Below, piece after piece: positions 54,213 to 61,966 of a DNA stretch of 64,000 nucleotides (positions are counted from its first letter, which is position 1; the number at the start of each line of letters is the position of its first letter). The notes beneath the pieces were generated by a model that saw nothing but the letters and a program-made list of their open reading frames with translations, ran no database searches and was not told the DNA's origin. Both the position numbers and the translations under genes were made by a program. Source of the stretch: Leucobacter chromiireducens subsp. solipictus (lineage in GTDB: Bacteria > Actinomycetota > Actinomycetes > Actinomycetales > Microbacteriaceae); assembly GCF_016758195.1 (NCBI RefSeq), contig NZ_QYAC01000001.1, forward strand, positions 711,416-775,415, read 5' to 3'.

Positions 54213-54631
54213 TCCGACCTCGTCTCCTCAGGGGCGGCCTGATCCGCCACCATCGCGCTGTGTTGATCGTATGCCTCGCCGCTCCGCTCGACGATTACAA
54301 ACGCGGTCGCCAGCCCCGCGTCGTGCGTCATCGACAGGTGAATGCGGTCGCCGCCGCGGACCGCGAGGGCCGCGACGAGGCCGGGCGTGGGCGCGAAGGC
54401 GGGCGCCCGATCGGCCCCCCGGACCACATCCATGTCCTGCCAGCTCACCCCGTCAGACCCGCCGAGCGCCTTGATGAGCGCCTCTTTCGCGGCAAAGCGC
54501 GCAGCCAGCGAGGCCGTGGACAGCGGCCGCTCCCCCGGCGTGAACAGGCGCGGGCGCAGCGCGGGGACGCGCGCGAGCTGCCGCTCGAAGCGCTCGATAT
54601 CGACCGTGTCGACGCCGATCCCGATGATCAT
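54209..54631 (-). CDS. acpS: Holo-[acyl-carrier-protein] synthase
   Basis: This 140-residue phosphopantetheinyl transferase activates acyl carrier protein. It has MIIGIGVDTVDIERFE with the metal-binding aspartate and ARFAAKEALIKALGG with the second metal-binding glutamate. It opens the six-gene run acpS-alr-tsaE-tsaB-rimI-tsaD, in which every junction overlaps by four bases. Confidence 0.95.
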   Translation of the reverse strand: MIIGIGVDTVDIERFERQLARVPALRPRLFTPGERPLSTASLAARFAAKEALIKALGGSDGVSWQDMDVVRGADRAPAFAPTPGLVAALAVRGGDRIHLSMTHDAGLATAFVIVERSGEAYDQHSAMVADQAAPEETRSE

Positions 54632-54680
54632 TCGTTCCGCCCTGCTGTGCCTGTGATGGGGTGCGTTCCCCGCCGGGAAA

Positions 54681-54703
54681 GCGGCCGGGGAGTTCCCGGC
54701 CGC
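54681..54703 (-). terminator. glmS terminator
   Basis: Perfect 9-bp arms GCGGCCGGG (54681-54689) and CCCGGCCGC (54695-54703) with loop GAGTT, seven bases past the glmS stop. Confidence 0.75.
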
Positions 54704-54709
54704 GCCCCG

Positions 54710-56560
54710 CTACTCGACCGTGACGGACTTCGCCAGGTTGCGGGGCTGGTCCACGTCCAGGCCCTTCGCGGTCGACAGTTCAAGCGCGAACCACTGCAGC
54801 GGCACCACCTGCAGGAACGGGTCGAACAGACCGTCCGAGAGCGGCAGGCGGATGACCTCGTCCGCGTAGGGCAGCACCGAGGTGTCCCCCTTCTCCACGA
54901 GTGCGATCACCCGGGCACCGCGGGCACGGATCTCCTGAATGTTGGAGACCACCTTCGCGTGCATCAGCGGCGAGGTCCGCGGGCTCGGAACGAGCACGAA
55001 TACCGGCTGGCCGTGATCGATGAGGGCGATCGGGCCGTGCTTCAGCTCGCCGGCGGCGAAGCCCTCGGCGTGAATGTACGCGATCTCCTTGAGCTTCAGC
55101 GCGCCCTCCAGCGCCACCGGGTACCCGACGTGGCGCCCCAGGAACAGCACGGAGCGGGTGTCCGCCATCCAGTGCGCGAGTTGCGCGATCTCCTCGTGCG
55201 TCTCCACGGACTCGCGCACCTTTTCCGGCAAATCAGCAAACTGCTGCACCGCGGCTGCGGAGTCCTCGGCGGAAAGCGTGCCGCGGACGCGTCCGAGGTG
55301 CAGACCGATGAGGTAGAGGGCCGTCATCTGCGCCATAAAGGCCTTCGTGGAGGCGACCGCCACCTCGGGGCCCGCGTGCGTGTACACCGCGGCATCGGAT
55401 TCGCGCGGGATCGTGGCGCTCTGCGTGTTGCAGACCGAGATGGTCTTCACCCCGCGCTCGATCGCGTACTTCACCGCCATGAGCGTGTCCATGGTCTCGC
55501 CGGACTGGCTCACCGAGATCACCAGGGTGCGTTCGGTGAGCACCGGATCGCGGTAGCGGAACTCGTGGCTGAGCTGCACGTCCACCGGGATACGCGCCCA
55601 CTGCTCGATCGCATAGGCACCGACCTGGCCCGCGTAGGAGGCCGTGCCGCAGGCGATGATCACGATGCGATCCACCTCGCGAAGCACGTCATCGCCCAGG
55701 GCTTCGAGCTCGGGGATGACCACCTGGTCGCCCTCCACGCGTCCGCGGACCGTGTTGGCGACCGCCTCGGGCTGCTCGTTGATCTCCTTCGCCATGAAGG
55801 AGGACCAGCCGCCCTTGTCCGCGGCTTCCGCGTCCCACTCCACCTCGAACTCGGTGTAATCGACGGGGGTCCCCGCGAAGTCAGTGATCTGCACGGACTC
55901 CGGGGTGATGATCGCAATGTTGTCCTCGTTCACCGCGACGGCGCGACGGGTCGAAGACACGAAGGCGGCGACATCGGAACCGAGGAAGTTCTCGCCATCC
56001 CCCAGGCCCACCACGAGGGGCGAGTGGTGGCGCGCGGCAACGATCTTGCCCGGCTCGTCCTCGTGGGTGGCGAGCAGGGTAAAGGTCCCGTGCAGGCGCG
56101 TGACCACGTTTCGGAACGCCGTTTCGAGATCCCCAGTCTTCGCGACCTCGAGTCCGAGCAGGCCCGCGACGACCTCGGTGTCCGTCTCGCCGATGAGCGA
56201 GACACCCGCGGCCTCCACCTCAGCGCGCAGCTCGGCAAAGTTCTCGACGATGCCGTTGTGAATCACCGCGAGCTTGCCGTCGTCCCCCAAGTGTGGGTGA
56301 GCGTTCTCGTCGGTCGGGCCGCCGTGGGTCGCCCAGCGCGTGTGCCCGATCCCCGCGTGGGCGGCAGCCACCGGGCTATCCTCGAGCAGCTCCTCAAGCC
56401 GAGCAAGCTTTCCCGAGCGCTTGCGCACCGCGACACCTCCGGTGTCGTCGATCACCGCAATCCCGGCCGAGTCGTACCCACGGTACTCCAGCCGTCGCAG
56501 TCCATTGATGAGCACGCCGACCGTATCATTCGGGCCAACATATCCGACGATTCCGCACAT
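54710..56560 (-). CDS. glmS: Glutamine-fructose-6-phosphate aminotransferase
   Basis: This 616-residue enzyme makes glucosamine-6-phosphate for the cell wall. It begins MCGIVGYVG, whose Cys2 is the glutaminase nucleophile, so the ATG at 56560 is certain. The N-terminal domain has HTRWATHGGPTDENAHPH; two SIS sugar-isomerase domains follow with ACGTASYAG and SQSGETMDTL, ending LAKSVTVE. There is no glmS ribozyme-length leader: a TAAACT -10 box lies seven bases from the ATG, which implies a leaderless mRNA. Confidence 0.97.
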   Translation of the reverse strand: MCGIVGYVGPNDTVGVLINGLRRLEYRGYDSAGIAVIDDTGGVAVRKRSGKLARLEELLEDSPVAAAHAGIGHTRWATHGGPTDENAHPHLGDDGKLAVIHNGIVENFAELRAEVEAAGVSLIGETDTEVVAGLLGLEVAKTGDLETAFRNVVTRLHGTFTLLATHEDEPGKIVAARHHSPLVVGLGDGENFLGSDVAAFVSSTRRAVAVNEDNIAIITPESVQITDFAGTPVDYTEFEVEWDAEAADKGGWSSFMAKEINEQPEAVANTVRGRVEGDQVVIPELEALGDDVLREVDRIVIIACGTASYAGQVGAYAIEQWARIPVDVQLSHEFRYRDPVLTERTLVISVSQSGETMDTLMAVKYAIERGVKTISVCNTQSATIPRESDAAVYTHAGPEVAVASTKAFMAQMTALYLIGLHLGRVRGTLSAEDSAAAVQQFADLPEKVRESVETHEEIAQLAHWMADTRSVLFLGRHVGYPVALEGALKLKEIAYIHAEGFAAGELKHGPIALIDHGQPVFVLVPSPRTSPLMHAKVVSNIQEIRARGARVIALVEKGDTSVLPYADEVIRLPLSDGLFDPFLQVVPLQWFALELSTAKGLDVDQPRNLAKSVTVE

Positions 56561-56567
56561 GCGCACT

Positions 56568-56573
56568 AGTTTA
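56568..56573 (-). promoter_or_regulatory. -10 box of glmS, leaderless start
   Basis: TAAACT on the minus strand ends seven bases before the glmS ATG, and no Shine-Dalgarno sequence precedes the ATG. This is the geometry of leaderless transcripts in actinobacteria, with the A of ATG as +1. Confidence 0.6.
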
Positions 56574-56592
56574 ATGGCAGCATGGATGGACA

Positions 56593-57642
56593 ATGGCCGA
56601 GATCCACACACCCCAGACTTCCCACCCGCGTTCCAGCCGTGTCAGCGCAGACACTCACGGCGGACCGAACGGGACCCGCGAGGTAAGCACGGACACGATT
56701 CCACTCGTGCGTCCGGAGTTCACCTCCCCCTTCATCGAGATCGGGCGTGACGAGTGGGCCCGGCTTGCCGGCTCCACCCCGATGCCGCTCACCGAGGACG
56801 AAGTGGAGGCCTTTCGGGGCCTCGGCGAGCCGCTCGACCTCGCCGAGGTCTCCGAGGTGTACCGTCCCCTGTCCCGCCTGATCAATCAATACGCGATCGC
56901 CGCGCGAGAAATGCACGAGCGCACGCGCGGCTTCCTCGGACGGGGCGGCGATCGGCCGAGCCCGTTTGTCATCGGGATCGCGGGATCTGTCGCGGTCGGA
57001 AAGTCCACGGTGGCGCGCATCCTGCGCGATCTGCTGGCGCGCTGGCCGGAGACGCCCCAGGTGTCACTCGTCACCACGGACGGCTTTTTGTACCCCAACG
57101 CGGAGCTCGAGCGGCGCGGGATCTCGCACCGCAAAGGCTTCCCCGAGTCCTACGACCGACGCGGCCTGCTCCGCTTCGTTTCCCAGGTCAAAGCGGGTAT
57201 CGACGAGGTGCGCGTGCCGCACTACAGCCACCTGCTCTACGACATCGTGCCCGACGAGTACACGGTGGTGCGCCGCCCGGACATCCTCATCGTCGAGGGC
57301 CTGAACGTGCTCCAGCCCGCGTCCATGGAGCACCCGCTCGCCGTCAGCGATCTCTTCGACTTCTCGGTCTACGTGGACGCCCGCACCTCAGACATCCACC
57401 AGTGGTACCGGAACCGCTTCTTGCGGCTCCGCGAGAGCGCGTTCGCGAACCCGAGCTCGCACTTCAGCCGCTTCGCGGGCCTGGACGACGACGTCGCGTC
57501 GGCCCTCGCCGACGAGTTCTGGAACAACATCAACGAGCCCAACCTGGTCGAGAATATCCGGCCGACTCGGGCGCGCGCCTCGCTTGTGCTGCGCAAGGAG
57601 GCCAATCACCGCGTGCAGAAAGTGTTGCTCCGGAAGCTGTAG
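56593..57642 (+). CDS. coaA: Pantothenate kinase, type I
   Basis: This 349-residue kinase starts coenzyme A synthesis. It has Walker [20 protein letters not shown] near residue 130, TTDGFLYPN, the [11 protein letters not shown] segment, [11 protein letters not shown] and [12 protein letters not shown], as in bacterial CoaA. The first 40 residues are extra and disordered compared with the family; a start further in is possible. It is divergent from glmS, with only 32 bp between the start codons. Confidence 0.95.
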   Translation: MAEIHTPQTSHPRSSRVSADTHGGPNGTREVSTDTIPLVRPEFTSPFIEIGRDEWARLAGSTPMPLTEDEVEAFRGLGEPLDLAEVSEVYRPLSRLINQYAIAAREMHERTRGFLGRGGDRPSPFVIGIAGSVAVGKSTVARILRDLLARWPETPQVSLVTTDGFLYPNAELERRGISHRKGFPESYDRRGLLRFVSQVKAGIDEVRVPHYSHLLYDIVPDEYTVVRRPDILIVEGLNVLQPASMEHPLAVSDLFDFSVYVDARTSDIHQWYRNRFLRLRESAFANPSSHFSRFAGLDDDVASALADEFWNNINEPNLVENIRPTRARASLVLRKEANHRVQKVLLRKL

Positions 57643-57672
57643 TTTCGGCAGCGCCCGCGGGTGCCGCCGCCG

Positions 57673-58134
57673 TTAGCGGGCGGTGTTCGCGGTGTGCGTG
57701 GGGCGCGGCCGCCGTTTCGCTCCGATGAGCACGGCGACCCCCAGCACCGCGCACAGCGGGCGGTAGACCCGGGCGTCGAGCCGCACGAAGCGATCCTGCG
57801 CCGCGGGCATCCCGAGCGCTGCGAGCGCGACATCGCCGCCCACGGCGGCGCGGGTCAGCAGCGCGAGCCCCGTCAGTCGGCGCACCCGCACGACGCCCCG
57901 GCCGTTTCCGAACGCGCCGGCGGTCACCACTGCGCCGGTCGCGGCGATTCCCGCGACGGCGGCCGTGGCACCCGTCCCCGGGAACGCGTCGGGGCCCCCG
58001 ACAACGGCCTCCCCGAGCGCACGGCGATCCCGCGCGGGCCAGCTCGACCCGGCCGCCCAGACGCCGTGCAGCGCGGCGACCGCGCCCAGACCGATCCCGC
58101 TGACCACTCGCGCACCGCGCACCCAGAGACTCAT
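57673..58134 (-). CDS. DUF3995 membrane protein
   Basis: This 153-residue protein has four membrane segments and the DUF3995 marks: LHGVWAAGSSWPARDRRALG, VGGPDAFPGTGATAAVAG and the end DARVYRPLCAVLGV. Its function is unknown. The ATG at 58134 lies at the very end of the glmM hairpin, so its translation may depend on read-through or on a start within the stem. Convergent with coaA. Confidence 0.78.
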   Translation of the reverse strand: MSLWVRGARVVSGIGLGAVAALHGVWAAGSSWPARDRRALGEAVVGGPDAFPGTGATAAVAGIAATGAVVTAGAFGNGRGVVRVRRLTGLALLTRAAVGGDVALAALGMPAAQDRFVRLDARVYRPLCAVLGVAVLIGAKRRPRPTHTANTAR

Positions 58135-58173
58135 GCCCCCACGGTACTCCCGTTTGGGAGTGCCGTGGGGGCA
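58134..58173 (-). terminator. glmM hairpin abutting the DUF3995 start codon
   Basis: Arms of 18 bases (58134-58151 and 58156-58173, one G-U-type mismatch) with loop GTTT lie 22 bases past the glmM stop. The last paired base is also the first base of the DUF3995 ATG. Confidence 0.8.
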
Positions 58174-58194
58174 AGATTGCTCAGCGCGCACCCG

Positions 58195-59544
58195 CTAGAC
58201 CGCGAGGCGCTCCTTGACGATCGCCGCGAGATCGTCGGCGAGCTTCTGCGCCTGCTCGACCTCCTGCGCTTCGACCATCACGCGCACCACGGGCTCGGTG
58301 CCGGACGGGCGCAGGAGCACGCGGCCCTGGCCGCCGAGGGCCACCTCGGCCTGGCGCACGGCCTGCTGCAACACGTCGTCGCCCGCAACCCCCGCACGAT
58401 CCACACCACGCACGTTCACGAGTACCTGCGGGTAGACCCGCATGCAGCTCGCAAGCTCCGCGAGGGTCTTGCCGCTGCGCACGAGCTCCGCGGCGAGGTG
58501 CAGGCCCGTAAGGATCCCGTCGCCCGTCGTCGCGTACTCGCTCATGATGACGTGGCCGGACTGCTCGCCACCCAGCGAGTAGCCGTGCGCGTTGATCGCC
58601 TCGAGGACGTACCGGTCGCCCACCCCGGTCTCAACGACGTCGATACCGTTGTCGGCCATCGCGAGCTTGAGTCCGAGGTTCGACATGACGGTGGCCACGA
58701 GCGTGTTCTGATCGAGCTTGCCGCGGGCCGCCATCGACAGCGCCAGGATCGCCATGATCTTATCGCCGTCTACGACGTTGCCGTCGGCGTCAACCGCCAG
58801 GCAGCGATCCGCATCGCCATCGTGGGCGATGCCCAGGTCAGCGCCGTGCTCGCGAACAGCGGCGATCAGCGGATCGAGGCAGGTCGAGCCGACCCCGTCG
58901 TTGATGTTGAAGCCGTCGGGATCGTTGCCGATCACCGTCAGCTTCGCGCCGGCGTCAGAGAACACGTCCGGGGAAATGCCGGCCGCGGCACCGTGGGCGC
59001 AGTCGAGCACGACATGCAGGCCGTCGAGGCGGATGCCGTCGAGCGTGCCCAGCAAGTGCACGAGGTACCGATCCTCCGCGTCCGCGAAGCGCCGGATCCG
59101 GCCAACCTCGCGCCCGGTCACCGCGATCGCGGGGCGCTCAAGCGCGGCCTCGATCTGGTCCTCGATGTCATCGGCAAGCTTGCGCCCGCCCTCGGCGAAG
59201 AACTTGATGCCGTTATCGGCCGCCGGGTTGTGCGAGGCTGACACCATCACGCCAAAATCGGCGCCCGTGTCAGCCACGAGGTACGCGGCGGCGGGGGTCG
59301 GGATCACTCCGGCATCGAGCACATCGACGCCGGCAGAAGCCAGGCCGGCCGCGACAGCGGCCGAGATGAACTCACCAGAAACCCGAGGATCGCGGGCAAC
59401 GACCGCGATAGCGCGACGGCTCTCGCTCCGGGCAGAACGCCCAAGAACGAGAGCCGCAGCGTCGGCGAGGTTCAGGGCCAGCTCGGCGGTCACGTCGACC
59501 CCGGCCAGACCCCGAACCCCATCGGTGCCAAACAGGCGTCCCAT
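58195..59544 (-). CDS. glmM: Phosphoglucosamine mutase
   Basis: This 449-residue mutase converts glucosamine-6-phosphate to the 1-phosphate, the step after GlmS. It begins [14 protein letters not shown], has the phosphoserine loop [18 protein letters not shown], the metal loop [13 protein letters not shown] and the sugar-binding [10 protein letters not shown]. The ATG at 59544 follows AGGAGG. It is 17 bp behind rpsI, as in most actinobacteria. Confidence 0.97.
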   Translation of the reverse strand: MGRLFGTDGVRGLAGVDVTAELALNLADAAALVLGRSARSESRRAIAVVARDPRVSGEFISAAVAAGLASAGVDVLDAGVIPTPAAAYLVADTGADFGVMVSASHNPAADNGIKFFAEGGRKLADDIEDQIEAALERPAIAVTGREVGRIRRFADAEDRYLVHLLGTLDGIRLDGLHVVLDCAHGAAAGISPDVFSDAGAKLTVIGNDPDGFNINDGVGSTCLDPLIAAVREHGADLGIAHDGDADRCLAVDADGNVVDGDKIMAILALSMAARGKLDQNTLVATVMSNLGLKLAMADNGIDVVETGVGDRYVLEAINAHGYSLGGEQSGHVIMSEYATTGDGILTGLHLAAELVRSGKTLAELASCMRVYPQVLVNVRGVDRAGVAGDDVLQQAVRQAEVALGGQGRVLLRPSGTEPVVRVMVEAQEVEQAQKLADDLAAIVKERLAV

Positions 59545-59561
59545 AGGGGAAGGCCTCCTGC

Positions 59562-60041
59562 TTAGCGCTTCGAGTACTGAGGCGCCTTGCGGGCCTTCTT
59601 GAGACCGGCCTTCTTGCGCTCCTTGATACGAGCGTCGCGGCTCAGGAAGCCAGCCTTCTTCAGTGCCGGGCGGTTGTGCTCGGCATCGATCTCGTTGAGG
59701 GCGCGAGCAATCGCGAGGCGCAGCGCACCGGCCTGGCCCGAGGGGCCGCCACCGGCGATGCGTGCGATCACGTCGTACGAGCCGTTCAGCTCGAGCGTCG
59801 TGAACGGATCCGTGATGAGCTGCTGGTGCAGCTTGTTCGGGAAGTACTCGGCGAGCTCACGACCGTTGACGGTCATGGTGCCAGCACCCGGGATGAGGCG
59901 CACGCGGGCGATCGCCTGCTTGCGACGGCCCACAGCTGCACCGGGAACGGTGAGCGCCGGGCGGGGTGCGGATGCGGTTGCCTGCGATGCGGGCGACTCG
60001 GTGGTGTAGCTCTCAGGGGCCACGGTCTGCTCTTCAGTCAC
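59562..60041 (-). CDS. rpsI: 30S ribosomal protein S9
   Basis: This 159-residue S9 has an N-terminal extension of about 35 residues rich in T/S/A/P, usual in actinobacteria, then [38 protein letters not shown] and the C-terminal [15 protein letters not shown] tail ([12 protein letters not shown]) that reaches the P-site tRNA. The GTG at 60041 is chosen; the frame upstream overlaps rplM. Confidence 0.96.
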   Translation of the reverse strand: MTEEQTVAPESYTTESPASQATASAPRPALTVPGAAVGRRKQAIARVRLIPGAGTMTVNGRELAEYFPNKLHQQLITDPFTTLELNGSYDVIARIAGGGPSGQAGALRLAIARALNEIDAEHNRPALKKAGFLSRDARIKERKKAGLKKARKAPQYSKR

Positions 60042-60078
60042 TGTGAAGTCTCTCTCTGAATGTCTCGTCGGGGCGCAG

Positions 60079-60525
60079 TTACTGCGCGACCTGGCCGAAG
60101 GTGTACGGGGTGGGCTGCTGCGCAGCGTGCGGGTGCTCGGCACCCTTGTAGACCTTCAGCTTGCGGAACAGGTCTGCGCCGAGGGAGTTCTTCGGCAGCA
60201 TGCCGCGGATCGCCTTCTCCACAGCGCGCTCGGGGTTCTTCTCGAGCAGCTCGGTGTAGCTCATCGAGCGGAGGCCACCCGGGTAGCCCGAGTGGCGGTA
60301 GGCCTTCTTGTTCGCTGCCTTGTTGCCCGTGAGGACCACCTTGTCAGCGTTGACGATGATGACGTAGTCGCCCATGTCCATGTGGGGAGCGAACGTCGTC
60401 TTGTGCTTGCCGCGGAGCAGAGCTGCCGCGTGCGATGCCAGGCGGCCGAGGACCACGTCTGCGGCGTCAATGACGATCCAGTCGTGCTTCTGATCAGCTG
60501 CCTTCGGCGAATATGTGCGAGTCAC
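60079..60525 (-). CDS. rplM: 50S ribosomal protein L13
   Basis: This 148-residue L13 has [35 protein letters not shown] and the [12 protein letters not shown] segment, then [14 protein letters not shown]. The GTG at 60525 is the start. It leads the rplM-rpsI-glmM operon. About 130 bases of AT-richer leader (60526-60660) precede it, including a TAAAGT -10-like box at about 60648-60653 on the minus strand. Confidence 0.97.
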   Translation of the reverse strand: MTRTYSPKAADQKHDWIVIDAADVVLGRLASHAAALLRGKHKTTFAPHMDMGDYVIIVNADKVVLTGNKAANKKAYRHSGYPGGLRSMSYTELLEKNPERAVEKAIRGMLPKNSLGADLFRKLKVYKGAEHPHAAQQPTPYTFGQVAQ

Positions 60526-60781
60526 TATCGTGCTGCTTTCTATCGAATTGGAGGTGTTTCGTGAATCCCACTCCGTTGCCCAGTCCCATACGGGTGCTGT
60601 GACGATGGAGGGCTCAACAAATCGGATGCTTACGCACCAAGGATCAACTTTAGCACAGCCTGGCCGCAGCGACCCCCGGGCGTGGCCCCGCGGGCCCCTG
60701 GCCAGGTCCGCCTGGTGCGCGGCGCGGCCCGCCCCTGCCCCCGCCCCTGCCCGCGCCCGCCCGCTCCCGCATCCGCCCGCT

Positions 60782-60869
60782 CCCGCCGAACCCGAGGCAA
60801 TTTATCTAAGGTGAGCCAAATTCGGTGATATTTGGGCCCGTTTAGATAAATTACCTCGGGTTCGGCGGG
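60782..60869. repeat. Large inverted repeat with 28-bp arms
   Basis: Arms of 28 bases (60782-60809 and 60842-60869) pair with a single mismatch; the inner part of each arm is AATTTATCTAA / TTAGATAAATT, the outer part GC-rich. The 32-nt centre carries a smaller GCCAAAT/ATTTGG stem. It lies about 55 bp past the truA stop and upstream of the rplM leader. It could be the truA terminator or a small palindromic element. Otherwise 60661-60923 is low-complexity C/G-rich sequence without a gene. Confidence 0.85.
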
Positions 60870-60923
60870 GGGATGCGCCGGGCGGGGCGGGGTTCGGCGG
60901 GGCGATTCGCCGGGCTGGGCGGG

Positions 60924-61859
60924 TTACGCCTCCGGGAGCGGGGCGCGGCGGGCCCGTGTTGCGTCGGCCCGGGCGGCGAGCTCCTGGGCGTCCTCCGGGT
61001 ACCGGATCTCCTCGAGCGAGAGGCCGTGCGCCGGCATCACCGTGAAGCGGCTCGAGCGGACTCGGGCATCGCGGAGTTCGCGGAGCTCGTCCTCCGTGAT
61101 GCGGCCGCTGCCGACGGCCACCACGGCCCCTACGAGGGCCCGCACCATCGAGTGGCAGAACGCATCCGCCTCAATCCGGGCAGCGAACGCCCCGTCCTCG
61201 GTACGCCGCCACTCGAAGCAGAGCAAGTCCCGCACCGCGGTCGCGCCCTCCCGCGCCTTGCAGAACGTCGTGAAGTCGTTGAGGCCGAGCAGTTCGTCGG
61301 CAGCCCGCTGCATGGCGTCGAGATTCAGCGGAACGGGCATCTCCGCCGTGAATCGCGCCGTGAGCGGGTCCCGTCGGCCATCGTTCGGGCGCACGCGGTA
61401 CTCGTAGCGGCGGCGCAGCGCGGAGAACCGGGCGTCGAACGCCGCGGGCACCAGGCGTGCCGAGTGCACGGCGATGTCCGGCGCGCTCCGCTTCAGCACG
61501 CCGTTGAGCTTGCGAGCGCGCGTTGCCGCCGCTGCCGAGGTGTCCGCGTCCGCCGCGGAGGCCGCCGGATCACCCAACGCCGGGGCGTCTCCCGCGGGGC
61601 GCACCCCGGACCACTTCTCCAGCTGCGCAGCGGTCACGTCCAGGTGAGCGACCTGCCCGCGCGCGTGCACCCCCGCATCGGTGCGCCCGCCCACCGTCAG
61701 TCGCGCCTCGGGCGTGCGGAGCAGGACCCCCAGCGCCGCTTCAAGTTCTCCCTGGACGGTGCGCAAGCCGGGCTGCACGGCCCAGCCGGAAAAGTCGGTC
61801 CCGTCGTACGCAAGGTCGAGGCGCACGCGTGCCGCTGCGGGGAGGGGTTCAGGAGTCAC
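60924..61859 (-). CDS. truA: tRNA pseudouridine synthase A
   Basis: This 311-residue enzyme makes pseudouridine 38-40 in the tRNA anticodon arm. The catalytic aspartate is in VGGRTDAGVHARGQ near residue 55, preceded by LAYDGTDFSGWAVQPGLRTVQ; RRRYEYRV and DAFCHSMVRALVGA are the other marks. An Ala/Asp-rich insert of about 30 residues (about 85-115) is not usual in the family. The GTG at 61859 is chosen on family length. In most actinobacteria truA directly precedes rplM, as here. Confidence 0.93.
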   Translation of the reverse strand: MTPEPLPAAARVRLDLAYDGTDFSGWAVQPGLRTVQGELEAALGVLLRTPEARLTVGGRTDAGVHARGQVAHLDVTAAQLEKWSGVRPAGDAPALGDPAASAADADTSAAAATRARKLNGVLKRSAPDIAVHSARLVPAAFDARFSALRRRYEYRVRPNDGRRDPLTARFTAEMPVPLNLDAMQRAADELLGLNDFTTFCKAREGATAVRDLLCFEWRRTEDGAFAARIEADAFCHSMVRALVGAVVAVGSGRITEDELRELRDARVRSSRFTVMPAHGLSLEEIRYPEDAQELAARADATRARRAPLPEA

Positions 61860-61915
61860 GCTTCGATCCTGCCAGATCCGCCGGACCGGGCACACCGCGC
61901 TCAGCCTCCGCCGCG

Positions 61916-61921
61916 TACACT
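61916..61921 (+). promoter_or_regulatory. -10 box of the acyltransferase gene
   Basis: TACACT lies 45 bp upstream of the acyltransferase ATG, in the 107-bp gap between the divergent truA and acyltransferase starts. No clear -35 is seen. Confidence 0.4.
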
Positions 61922-61966
61922 AGAGCCGGACCCCGCGCATTCGACGCATCGTCCGAGAGCCTCTTC

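Noticed and set aside
54710..56593. glmS ribozyme
   Set aside because: Only 32 bp separate glmS from the divergent coaA start, too short for the ribozyme.
60515..60814. A 99-codon plus-strand frame upstream of the large inverted repeat
   Set aside because: It begins inside rplM antisense, runs through the rplM leader and low-complexity proline codons; no ribosome site.
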